From: Alphaproteobacteria bacterium
GTDB lineage: Bacteria > Pseudomonadota > Alphaproteobacteria > Rhizobiales > Rhizobiaceae
Length of the DNA: 64,000 nucleotides
Reading direction: 5' to 3'
NCBI GenBank assembly: GCA_018823835.1
Contig: JAHJHT010000011.1
Location: 1 to 64,000 of the forward strand
A program made the position numbers and the translations under genes. The notes beneath the pieces were generated by a model. That model worked only from the letters and a program-made list of their open reading frames with translations. It searched no databases and had not been told where the DNA came from. Shown here one piece after another: positions 8,821 through 16,988 of this stretch (position 1 is its first letter; every line of letters starts with the position of its first letter).

Positions 8821-9148
8821 GGTTCCTCACCCCCGATTGCGTAGAAAGTCCCAGTAGACACCCTCAATAGTGCCGCTATTTCAGCGCAAAACAATAGCGG
8901 CTGAAGGGCAACACTAAACTCCGGATCGTCGGGCCTTCGAGGCCTGAGCGGACTATTGCACTTAACAACCATACGTCCAGTTCCCGTAGTCGGACAAAAT
9001 CCGCATGGTATCCGGTATGCCTTCGGCGATCTGGGGTGATCGGCCCCGCGCCCGGATCACGAATCTTTCGCGGTTCTGCCGCAAATTCTCCACGTTCATC
9101 ATGTCTGCAGACCCCATGGGGACCCTACGTAAACATCCGCTCACCGGC
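8821..9148. other. Intergenic region with a 9-bp inverted repeat
   Basis: This 328-base gap lies upstream of both the ClpP-fold gene (minus) and the lipoprotein gene (plus), so it must hold both promoters. The clearest structure is the inverted repeat GCCGCTATT (8872-8880) / AATAGCGGC (8893-8901), 52 bases before the ClpP-fold start; it could be an operator. I see no convincing gene and no copy of the tRNA-Thr 3' end. Confidence 0.4.
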
Positions 9149-9484
9149 ATGAACCGGTTCGCCGCCGCTGCACTCGCTGGCGCATGCCTGCTGCCGCTCG
9201 CCGCCTGCTCCAAGACGTCCGACGGAACGGTCATCATGCCGAAGCCGCCGGCGATCTCGTCGCTTGTGCCCGTGCAGAGCTTCGTGCCCGCCTGGGCGCG
9301 CTCGCGTCGGCAGCCCGAGCCCTATGCCGTGGCGGTCGCCGAGACCGACTTCCCCGAAGCACCGCCGGCCAGCACGCCGCCACGCCGCATCAAGCCAGTC
9401 ATGGTCCGGCGCGATTCGGCGGGCAAGCTCGCCTGCCACAACCAGACGGCTTCCAATGGCCGGGTCCGGGTGATCTGCAAATAG
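9149..9484 (+). CDS. Small lipoprotein, hypothetical
   Basis: 111 residues from ATG 9149. The N-terminus MNRFAAAALAGACLLPLAAC is a clean lipoprotein signal peptide with lipobox LAAC; Ser follows the Cys, so outer-membrane sorting is expected. The mature part is proline-rich (PEAPPASTPPRRIKPVMV) and ends with two more cysteines in KLACHNQTASNGRVRVICK, which could form a disulfide. No known domain recognised. The open frame extends upstream to 9005, but the signal peptide fixes the start. Confidence 0.7.
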   Translation: MNRFAAAALAGACLLPLAACSKTSDGTVIMPKPPAISSLVPVQSFVPAWARSRRQPEPYAVAVAETDFPEAPPASTPPRRIKPVMVRRDSAGKLACHNQTASNGRVRVICK

Positions 9485-9553
9485 TCCGCAGGGCCGGCGC
9501 GATTTACGCCGGCAGGCTCTCGCTTTGACGCAGCCGATGGCGTAAGAGCGGCA

Positions 9554-9814
9554 ATGCAACAACAGCGCTTCGATGTTCCGCTCGCCGTAAAATTCGGTTC
9601 GCCGGAACAGCAAAAGGTCCTGCGCAGCGCGCAGGACGCCTCCGATTTTCTCCTCAACAACTGGCCGGGAAAGCGCAGCCCCAAGCACCGCGCCGCGCTG
9701 CAGGCCTGCCATGCCGTGATCGATGCGGGAAAGCCGGCGATGACCGCGCGCCGCGCCTTTCTGGCGGCGGCGCGCGAAGTCGATATCGTCGTCAGCGACA
9801 TGACGGACGCCTAG
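9554..9814 (+). CDS. DUF982 domain-containing protein
   Basis: 86 residues matching the short rhizobial DUF982 family in length and pattern: FDVPLAVKFGSPEQQKVLRS, then DASDFLLNNWPGKRSPKHRA, a central cysteine in ALQACHAVIDAGKPAM, and AFLAAAREVDIVV. The function of the family is unknown; members are small, soluble, and often present in many copies per genome. It is 69 bases downstream of the lipoprotein gene on the same strand but need not share its transcript. Confidence 0.8.
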   Translation: MQQQRFDVPLAVKFGSPEQQKVLRSAQDASDFLLNNWPGKRSPKHRAALQACHAVIDAGKPAMTARRAFLAAAREVDIVVSDMTDA

Positions 9815-9861
9815 CGCCCTTCACTTCCGGCAGACACAGAGCTGCCGCGCGCTGCCACCTG

Positions 9862-10065
9862 TCAGGTGGCGGCGACCTTCTGCTTGCGCGCAGGCTTCTT
9901 GGCAACGGGCGGAGCCGCGGCGATCGCCGCCTGCTCGGCCTCTTCCTTCTCGAGCCTTAGAGCACGCAGCCGCGCGGTCTTCTTCTCGCGCGACACGGTC
10001 TCGGCGTCCATGATCTGACGCGACGCCTTGTGCGTGCGGGCCGCCTTCTCCTCGCCAGCGTTCAT
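9862..10065 (-). CDS. Small charged alanine/lysine-rich protein, hypothetical
   Basis: 67 residues from ATG 10065, starting MNAGEEKAARTHKASRQIMD. The middle (SREKKTARLRALRLEKEEAE) should form a charged helix, and the tail (PPVAKKPARKQKVAAT) is basic. Its start overlaps the stop of the preceding 48-residue gene by four bases (ATGA), which argues for coupled translation. Similar short proteins are common in rhizobia; the function is unknown. Confidence 0.65.
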   Translation of the reverse strand: MNAGEEKAARTHKASRQIMDAETVSREKKTARLRALRLEKEEAEQAAIAAAPPVAKKPARKQKVAAT

Positions 10066-10208
10066 TCCTGTTCGGCCGGCTGGACGGTTTCGTCCTTCGC
10101 CTTCTCGTCCTTGGCGGCCGCCTTGGCGAGCGCCTTCTCGGCCTTCTTGGCGGCCTTCTGCCGTTCCCGTTCCTTGCGTTCGTGATTGTAATTCGGCGGG
10201 CGTGGCAT
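10062..10208 (-). CDS. Very small charged protein (48 residues), hypothetical
   Basis: Starts MPRPPNYNHERKERERQKAA at 10208 and ends ETVQPAEQE. It is almost entirely charged, with alternating Lys/Ala, and likely helical or disordered. A GGAGACGCC ribosome site lies just upstream. It overlaps the next small gene by four bases, forming a two-gene unit. Short proteins beginning MPRPPNYN are widespread in rhizobia as conserved hypotheticals. Confidence 0.65.
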   Translation of the reverse strand: MPRPPNYNHERKERERQKAAKKAEKALAKAAAKDEKAKDETVQPAEQE

Positions 10209-10598
10209 GGCGTCTCCTTTTGCTTCTCTTTTCCAGGCCGAGTCGCAGGCGCTTGCGCGCCATCGGCCTGTCTTTGCGCGCCAGTCCCGGTCGGCGCTTC
10301 GCGGCCGGATCACGCCAGGAGGTCCCGGCGCAGGCGCGAAAACTGTCCGGGACCGGGGCCTGGCCGCTTGGCCGGCCCATGGTCGCCGGGCTGCTCCGTC
10401 GCCGCGCATTTCTGCCGGAAGGCGGTGCAGCCTTACCCCATCATGTAACAATCATGCGCCCCGACTTCTACCCCGCCGCCCGGCAATTCGCGTCGTCGCC
10501 GGCGCCCCGCGGCGCGGCGTGCGTCCCTTTGCACCGATGACGCCGCGTGCTAACCCGGCCATGGCGCACGTCCGTTCGGTTTCCAGCAAGAAAGCCTC
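10209..10598. other. Intergenic region without recognised gene
   Basis: 390 bases upstream of the small charged genes (minus) and nadK (plus). Several frames stay open because the DNA is GC-rich, but none has a good start or recognisable product. It contains several GC-rich self-complementary stretches, for example around 10316-10375. No clear promoter, tRNA or repeat seen. Confidence 0.4.
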
Positions 10599-11372
10599 AT
10601 GTTCCAGTCCCGCGAAAAACTCGCCTTCGTCTCGTCCGACGCCGAAGACGCCCGCACCGCGGCCGCTTCGCTCGCGAAGCGCTATGGCCAGTGCAGCGTC
10701 GAGGAGGCCGACATCGTCGTGGCGCTGGGCGGCGACGGCTTCATGCTGCACACGCTGCGCGAAACCATGGACACCGGAAAGCCGATCTACGGCATGAACC
10801 GAGGCACAATTGGTTTCCTCATGAACGAATTCCGTGAGGGTGATCTGCACGAGCGCATCGAGGCGGCGCAGCCCGAGACGATCCGGCCGCTGGAGATGGA
10901 GGCGACGACCGCCAGGGGCGAGGTGCAGACGGCACTCGCCATCAACGAGGTGGCGCTGTGGCGGCAATCCTACCAGACCGCCAAGATCATGATCACCATC
11001 GACGGTCAGGTGCGTCTCGAAGAGCTTTATTGCGACGGCGTGATGGTGGCGACGCCGGCCGGCTCGACTGCCTACAACCTTTCGGCACAAGGGCCTATCC
11101 TGCCGCTCGACGCGCCCCTGCTGGCACTGACGCCGGTCAGCCCGTTCCGGCCGAGGCGCTGGCGCGGCGCGCTGCTGTCCAACCGCGCGACCGTGCGCTT
11201 CGACATTCTCGAGCCCGAAAAGCGCCCGGTCAACGCGGCCGCCGACCACACCGAGGTCAAGGCGATATCCTGCGTGACGGTCCGCGAATCCCCGACGGCG
11301 ACGGCGACGCTGCTCTTCGATCCCAGCCATTCCTGGAACGAGCGCATCCTGGCCGAGCAGTTCCTCTACTGA
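10599..11372 (+). CDS. nadK: NAD kinase
   Basis: ATP-dependent phosphorylation of NAD to NADP in the cytoplasm. 257 residues, normal for alphaproteobacterial NadK. Signature motifs are [14 protein letters not shown] (the GGDG loop), [13 protein letters not shown], and [20 protein letters not shown]. The start follows an AGCAAGAAAG region and matches the family N-terminus [17 protein letters not shown]. Monocistronic by position. Confidence 0.95.
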   Translation: MFQSREKLAFVSSDAEDARTAAASLAKRYGQCSVEEADIVVALGGDGFMLHTLRETMDTGKPIYGMNRGTIGFLMNEFREGDLHERIEAAQPETIRPLEMEATTARGEVQTALAINEVALWRQSYQTAKIMITIDGQVRLEELYCDGVMVATPAGSTAYNLSAQGPILPLDAPLLALTPVSPFRPRRWRGALLSNRATVRFDILEPEKRPVNAAADHTEVKAISCVTVRESPTATATLLFDPSHSWNERILAEQFLY

Positions 11373-11454
11373 GCCTTCCCCGGGTCCGGGCGAACGATTA
11401 ACGTTAGCAGTCAAGGTTAGCGTGGCGCAAAGCCGGACATTACCGGCATTTAAG

Positions 11455-11483
11455 TTGACAAAAGCGGGGCCGGAGCTTATCGC
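11455..11483 (+). promoter_or_regulatory. Promoter of the DEAD-box helicase gene
   Basis: A perfect -35 box TTGACA (11455-11460), 17 bp, then TATCGC (11478-11483). Transcription would begin near 11490. Because it lies after the upstream GTG at 11422, it argues that translation starts later, at TTG 11566. Confidence 0.5.
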
Positions 11484-11565
11484 ATTGCACAATCTTGCAG
11501 GCGCGCGGCGCCTGCCGCGGCGGACCAGCCGCGCCACGGAACCAGCCAAAAAGCAGCCAGATAAT

Positions 11566-13131
<1,566 letters not shown>

Positions 13132-13160
13132 TCAGACCTTTAGCGCAACGCCAGAATCAA

Positions 13161-13188
13161 AAACGGCCCCTCGCGGGGCCGTTTTTTT
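13161..13188 (+). terminator. Rho-independent terminator after the helicase gene
   Basis: ACGGCCCC, loop TCGC, GGGGCCGT, then seven T. It lies 30 bases after the stop codon. The A run on the left also makes it usable for the convergent OmpA gene. Confidence 0.85.
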
Positions 13189-13208
13189 ATGCTCGGGCGT
13201 GTCTGACG

Positions 13209-13868
13209 TTAGCGGGTCAGCGGCGACAGCTGAATCTCGACGCGGCGGTTCTGTGCGCGGCCGGCCTCGGTGGCGTTGGAGGCGATGGGTCGCGTCTCGC
13301 CGAAGCCGGTGACGGCGAAGCGGCGCGAATCGACACCCTGCGCGTTGAGGTAGTTGGCAACCGACAGCGCGCGGCGCTCCGAGAGCTGGAGATTGTAATT
13401 GTCGTCGCCGGTGCTGTCCGTGTAGCCGTACACGTCCACCACCGTCTGCTGGTAGCGGTTGAGCACGATGGCGACCGAGTTGAGCACCGAGAAGAAGCTC
13501 GAGCGCACGGTGTCCTGGTCGACGCCGAAGGTGACGTCGGAGGGCATGTTGAGCACCACGCGGTCGCCGACGCGCGTGACGCTGACGCCGGTGCCCTGCA
13601 GCTGGGCGCGCAGTTCGGCCTCGTTCTTGTCCATGGTGGCGCCGATCGCGCCGCCCGCAAGGGCGCCGACGCCGGCACCGATCAGCACGGCGTTGCGCTG
13701 TGCGACGCTGCTGCCGCCGACCGCCATGCCGGCCAGGGCACCGAGACCGGCACCCAGCGCCGCGCCGCCGGCGGTGTTCGAAATCTTCTGCTCACCGGTA
13801 TAGGGATCGGTTGTGCAGGCGCCGAGAAACGCCGTTGCGGCCAGCACGGCGATCAGTTCTCTCTTCAT
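13209..13868 (-). CDS. OmpA-family outer-membrane lipoprotein with glycine zipper
   Basis: 219 residues. The lipoprotein signal MKRELIAVLAATAFLGAC ends in lipobox LGAC. A glycine-zipper region follows at about 35-80 (GAALGAGLGALAGMAVGG), then a C-terminal OmpA domain (about 100-215) with VVDVYGYTDSTGDDNYNLQL, SERRALSVANYLNAQGV and GFGETRPIASNATEAGRAQN, the segment that binds peptidoglycan. It anchors the outer membrane to the wall, like YiaD-type proteins. Well-placed start and normal length. Confidence 0.9.
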   Translation of the reverse strand: MKRELIAVLAATAFLGACTTDPYTGEQKISNTAGGAALGAGLGALAGMAVGGSSVAQRNAVLIGAGVGALAGGAIGATMDKNEAELRAQLQGTGVSVTRVGDRVVLNMPSDVTFGVDQDTVRSSFFSVLNSVAIVLNRYQQTVVDVYGYTDSTGDDNYNLQLSERRALSVANYLNAQGVDSRRFAVTGFGETRPIASNATEAGRAQNRRVEIQLSPLTR

Positions 13869-14011
13869 AAAAAGTCCCCTCCGGAATTCATGCGCACGCG
13901 AAGGCGCGAAGCGTCACCCTTCCCGGCCGTTGTAGCATGAATTGCGGCAAAAAACCGACGGCCTCCAACAGTCCAGCGGTTTCCCCGACAGTTCCGCGAG
14001 CGGTACCGACG

Positions 14012-14407
14012 TCAGAAGGAGTTCGGCGGCACGAACAGGCAGATGGTGCGCGAATCATTGGCCCCGGCTACCGAACACCAATGGTACTCGCCGTCCGGCG
14101 AATCCTTGATCCGGGTATCGCTGTAGGCCACGACCTCGCCCGTTCCCTTGATGACATAGCCCTCCGGCCGCTCGCTGATTGCCTTGGCGGAGACCTCGCG
14201 GCAATCGATGCCGGAGCAGCAGGCATAGGGATAGGACCAGCCCTGCGGCTTGGCCGCCGTCGGTATGGCGTCGTGCGCCCGGGCATGTGGGGCGACGACA
14301 AGGCAGGACAGGAGGAGCAGGAACGCCAGGTGCACCCTCGCCCCGGTCATGCGGGCAAAGGCGGAAGTCGTCTGCACGGATGTGGTGGATGCTGTGGTGT
14401 GGGACAT
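14012..14407 (-). CDS. Small secreted cysteine-rich protein, paralogue 1
   Basis: 131 residues from ATG 14407. The signal peptide core is MTGARVHLAFLLLLSCLVVA, ending near ARA; an internal ATG at 14350 is the alternative start. The mature part has five cysteines in WSYPYACCSGIDCREVSAKA, GEYHWCSVAG and TICLFVPP. It shares most of its mature sequence with the gene at 14650-15006, a tandem duplicate. I do not know a function; the HDAIP N-terminus of the mature protein and a cysteine-rich core suggest a periplasmic or envelope protein, possibly metal-linked (inference). Confidence 0.75.
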   Translation of the reverse strand: MSHTTASTTSVQTTSAFARMTGARVHLAFLLLLSCLVVAPHARAHDAIPTAAKPQGWSYPYACCSGIDCREVSAKAISERPEGYVIKGTGEVVAYSDTRIKDSPDGEYHWCSVAGANDSRTICLFVPPNSF

Positions 14408-14649
14408 GGCAAGGTTCCGAGTTGTTCAAGCTTCTGGCTTGCCCGTTCGTGAACGCCTCGTCCCAAGATGACCCGATGCTCTGCCGGTGTCCGGCAGCCC
14501 GGGAGAATGCTTTTCGTCCCCTCCTGCGCCGAGGATCGCCCGATTCGCCGAAACCGGCAATCATGCGCAGGTATAGGCCTTTCCAATTGCCACCATGCCC
14601 GTGCGGCTGCGCGGGCAGCGGCGGCGGTCTGTCGCCCCTTTCATGCCGG

Positions 14650-15006
14650 TCAGAACGCGGCCGGCGGCACGAAAAGGCAGATGGTCCTGGAATCATCGGC
14701 GCCGGCAACCGAGCACCAGTGATACTCGCCGTCCGGCGAATTCTTCAGCCGAGCGTCGGCGTAGGAAACCAGTTCCCCCGTGCCCTTGATGAGATAGCCC
14801 TGCGGGCGCTCGCTAATCGACTGTGCCGACACTTCGCGGCAGTCGATGCCCGAACAGCACGCATAGGGATAGGACCACCCCTGCGGCTTGGCCGAGGTCG
14901 GGATCGCGTCATGCGCAAGCGCCGGTGAGACGCTGACGGCGAAGAGCAGGAAACTGGCAAGGTTGGCGCCGCAGGCAGCGGCCGAAGGCTTCAGTCCCGA
15001 GAACAT
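14650..15006 (-). CDS. Small secreted cysteine-rich protein, paralogue 2
   Basis: 118 residues from ATG 15006, chosen for its GGGAG ribosome site; the frame is open to 15033. Signal peptide MFSGLKPSAAACGANLASFL, cleaved after ALA, then HDAIPTSAKPQGWSYPYACC. All five cysteines of paralogue 1 are kept, and differences are mostly conservative (EVVAYSDTRIKDS versus ELVSYADARLKNS). The tandem copies lie 242 bases apart on the same strand; each may have its own promoter. Confidence 0.78.
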   Translation of the reverse strand: MFSGLKPSAAACGANLASFLLFAVSVSPALAHDAIPTSAKPQGWSYPYACCSGIDCREVSAQSISERPQGYLIKGTGELVSYADARLKNSPDGEYHWCSVAGADDSRTICLFVPPAAF

Positions 15007-15195
15007 GGCGTGTTCTCCCGGTTGACCTCCCATGCCAAAAATGTGCGCCGGCTTGGTTAACGAAGGCTTAACGCAGATCCAGTGCAGACAGCCTTCCCCA
15101 CAGGCCCGCGCCGCCGCAATCTTTCCATCTTCTCGGCCACATGGCGCCGCTATGGCAGGCGATCTTCAGGCCGGATCAGGAAGGATACCGACGCC

Positions 15196-15663
15196 ATGGT
15201 GAAGACAGCCCTCGTTGCGATGACCCTTCTCGGCTGCGACTGCGATGCAAAGGTCTGCCAGTTCGTCTCCGAGACGCCGCAGCAATTCGCCTCCATTGCC
15301 GCCTGCGAGGAAGCCATGCAGAGCCACGTGCTGCGCAATTCCGATCTCGACTATCCGTTGATCACCGGCCAATGCCGCGTCCTCGGCGACCCCGGTATCC
15401 GGCTTGCCGAGGCGACAGCGCCGGATACGCTGGCCGCATCAGTCGACGCATCGCAAACGCGCGTCGCGGCGGTCGAAGGTCCAGCCTCCGTCCCTGCCCA
15501 GGGCAGCAGCAGCCTGGTCTTCGAAAAGACCGCCTCCAGCTACCGGATGGTCACGTCGGGTGTCGGACGGGCCGCCGAATTCGTCTTCCAGACCGCGCGC
15601 AGCGCGGCCGGAAGCGTCAGCCCGGCGCTCGACCGCATGGCGAGCCTCCTGCCCGGCGTCTGA
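15196..15663 (+). CDS. Hypothetical protein
   Basis: 155 residues from ATG 15196, with ribosome site AGGAAGG upstream. The N-terminus MVKTALVAMTLLGCDCDAKV could be a short signal or lipoprotein-like segment. Then comes CQFVSETPQQFASIAACEEA with further cysteines (GQCRVLG), a low-complexity middle, and an amphipathic C-terminus (AAEFVFQTARSAAGSVSPAL). Four N-terminal cysteines suggest a secreted, disulfide-bonded domain. No family recognised. Confidence 0.65.
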   Translation: MVKTALVAMTLLGCDCDAKVCQFVSETPQQFASIAACEEAMQSHVLRNSDLDYPLITGQCRVLGDPGIRLAEATAPDTLAASVDASQTRVAAVEGPASVPAQGSSSLVFEKTASSYRMVTSGVGRAAEFVFQTARSAAGSVSPALDRMASLLPGV

Positions 15664-15723
15664 CCCGGGCACAGCTGATCTTGTGAAAGTAGCAGCCGGC
15701 CGGGCGACAGCCCGGCCGCAGGC

Positions 15724-16855
15724 TCAGTCGATGTCGGCGACCGCCTCGCCCGCATTGCCATCGATGCGCTGCGACAGCGAGGCCTCCATGAACGGGTCGA
15801 GGTCGCCGTCCAGCACGTCCGACGGGCTGGAGCTTTCCACGCCGGTGCGCAGGTCCTTGACCATCTGGTAGGGCTGCAGCACGTAGGAGCGGATCTGGTG
15901 GCCCCAGCCGATGTCCGACTTGGAGTCTTCGGTCGCGTTGGCTTCGGCCTCGCGCTTCTTCAGCTCTTCCTCGTAAAGCCTCGAGCGCAGCATTTCCCAC
16001 GCCTTGGCGCGGTTCTTGTGCTGCGAGCGCTCGGCCTGGCAGGCGACCGCGATGCCGGTCGCCAGATGCGTGATGCGCACCGCCGAATCCGTCGTGTTGA
16101 CGTGCTGGCCGCCCGAGCCCGACGAGCGGTAGGTGTCGATGCGCACATCGGATTCGCTGACGTCGATCTCGATGGAATCGTCGACCACCGGGTAGACCCA
16201 GACGCTGGCGAAGGAGGTGTGGCGCCGGGCGTTGGAATCATAGGGCGAGATGCGCACCAGGCGGTGCACGCCCGACTCGGTCTTCAGCCAGCCAAAGGCG
16301 TTGTGGCCCTTGATCAGCAGCGTCGCGGACTTGATGCCGGCCTCTTCGCCGTCATGCATTTCCAGCACCTCGACCTTGAACTTCCGGCGCTCGGCCCAGC
16401 GCGTGTACATGCGCAGCAGCATGTTGGCCCAGTCCTGGCTCTCCGTGCCGCCGGCGCCGGCATGCACTTCGAGATAGGTGTCGTTGCTGTCGGCTTCGCC
16501 CGACAGCATGGTCTCGATCTGGCGCGCGCGGATTTCGCCCGACAGCGAGCGGATCGCGGCCTCGGCCTCGGCCACGACATCGTCGTCGCCTTCTTCCTCG
16601 CCGAGCTCGATCAGGCCGATATTGTCCTCGAGCGACTGGCTGAGATGCTTCACCGCGCCGATGCCTTCCTCGAGGCTCTGGCGCTCGCGCATCAGCTTCT
16701 GGGCCTCCTGCGCGTCATTCCAGAGCGACGCGTCCTCGGCCCGCATGTTCAGGTAATCAAGACGTTTTAGCGCCTGATCCCAGTCAAAGATGCCTCCTCA
16801 GCAGGGTTATGGCCTGCCTGATTTCGTCGACGAGTTTTTCGGTTTCCGCGCGCAT
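15724..16855 (-). CDS. prfB: Peptide chain release factor 2, made by programmed +1 frameshift
   Basis: Releases finished proteins at UGA and UAA. Reading starts at ATG 16855 ([23 protein letters not shown]) and meets UGA at 16786-16784 after 23 codons. A +1 shift there leads into [20 protein letters not shown] and on to the stop at 15724, 376 residues in total. The peptidyl-release motif [10 protein letters not shown] and RSQHKN are present. The codon-recognition tripeptide is SPY ([15 protein letters not shown]), where E. coli RF2 has SPF. Annotations that start at 16746 miss the first 36 residues. Expression is self-limited by the shift site. Confidence 0.95.
16784..16798 (-). promoter_or_regulatory. 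prfB programmed +1 frameshift site
   Basis: On the minus strand the site reads AGGAGG (16798-16793), CAT, CTT, TGA, followed by C. This is the known RF2 arrangement: an internal Shine-Dalgarno sequence, a slippery CTT codon and a poor-context UGA C stop. When RF2 is scarce the ribosome shifts forward and makes more RF2. Confidence 0.93.
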
Positions 16856-16947
16856 GGCTGGATGGCTATCCGTTTCTACGGTTGAGGGTGTGAATCGGCG
16901 CGGACCATAGGGTCGCGCCATGGGGCTGTAAAGCGCAGAGACAGAAA

Positions 16948-16973
16948 TGGGCGGGCTGTTTCCAGCCCACCCA
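16948..16973 (-). terminator. Hairpin after mrcA, possible terminator
   Basis: A stem of about ten pairs (TGGGCGGGCT / AGCCCACCCA with one G-U pair) lies 16 bases after the mrcA stop. Only a weak T tract follows on the minus strand, so efficiency is doubtful. Confidence 0.4.
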
Positions 16974-16988
16974 CCCTGCTGCCTGAGG

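Noticed and set aside
7775-9148. Second copy of the tRNA-Thr 3' end as proof of an integrated island
   Set aside because: I scanned for the T-arm and acceptor sequence and found none.
10209-10598. Structured RNA (SRP RNA or similar) in the gap before nadK
   Set aside because: GC-rich self-complementary stretches are present, but no conserved RNA motif could be seen.
11422-11565. Longer N-terminus of the DEAD-box helicase starting at GTG 11422
   Set aside because: No conserved residues, and a near-consensus promoter lies inside it; TTG 11566 fits the family start better.
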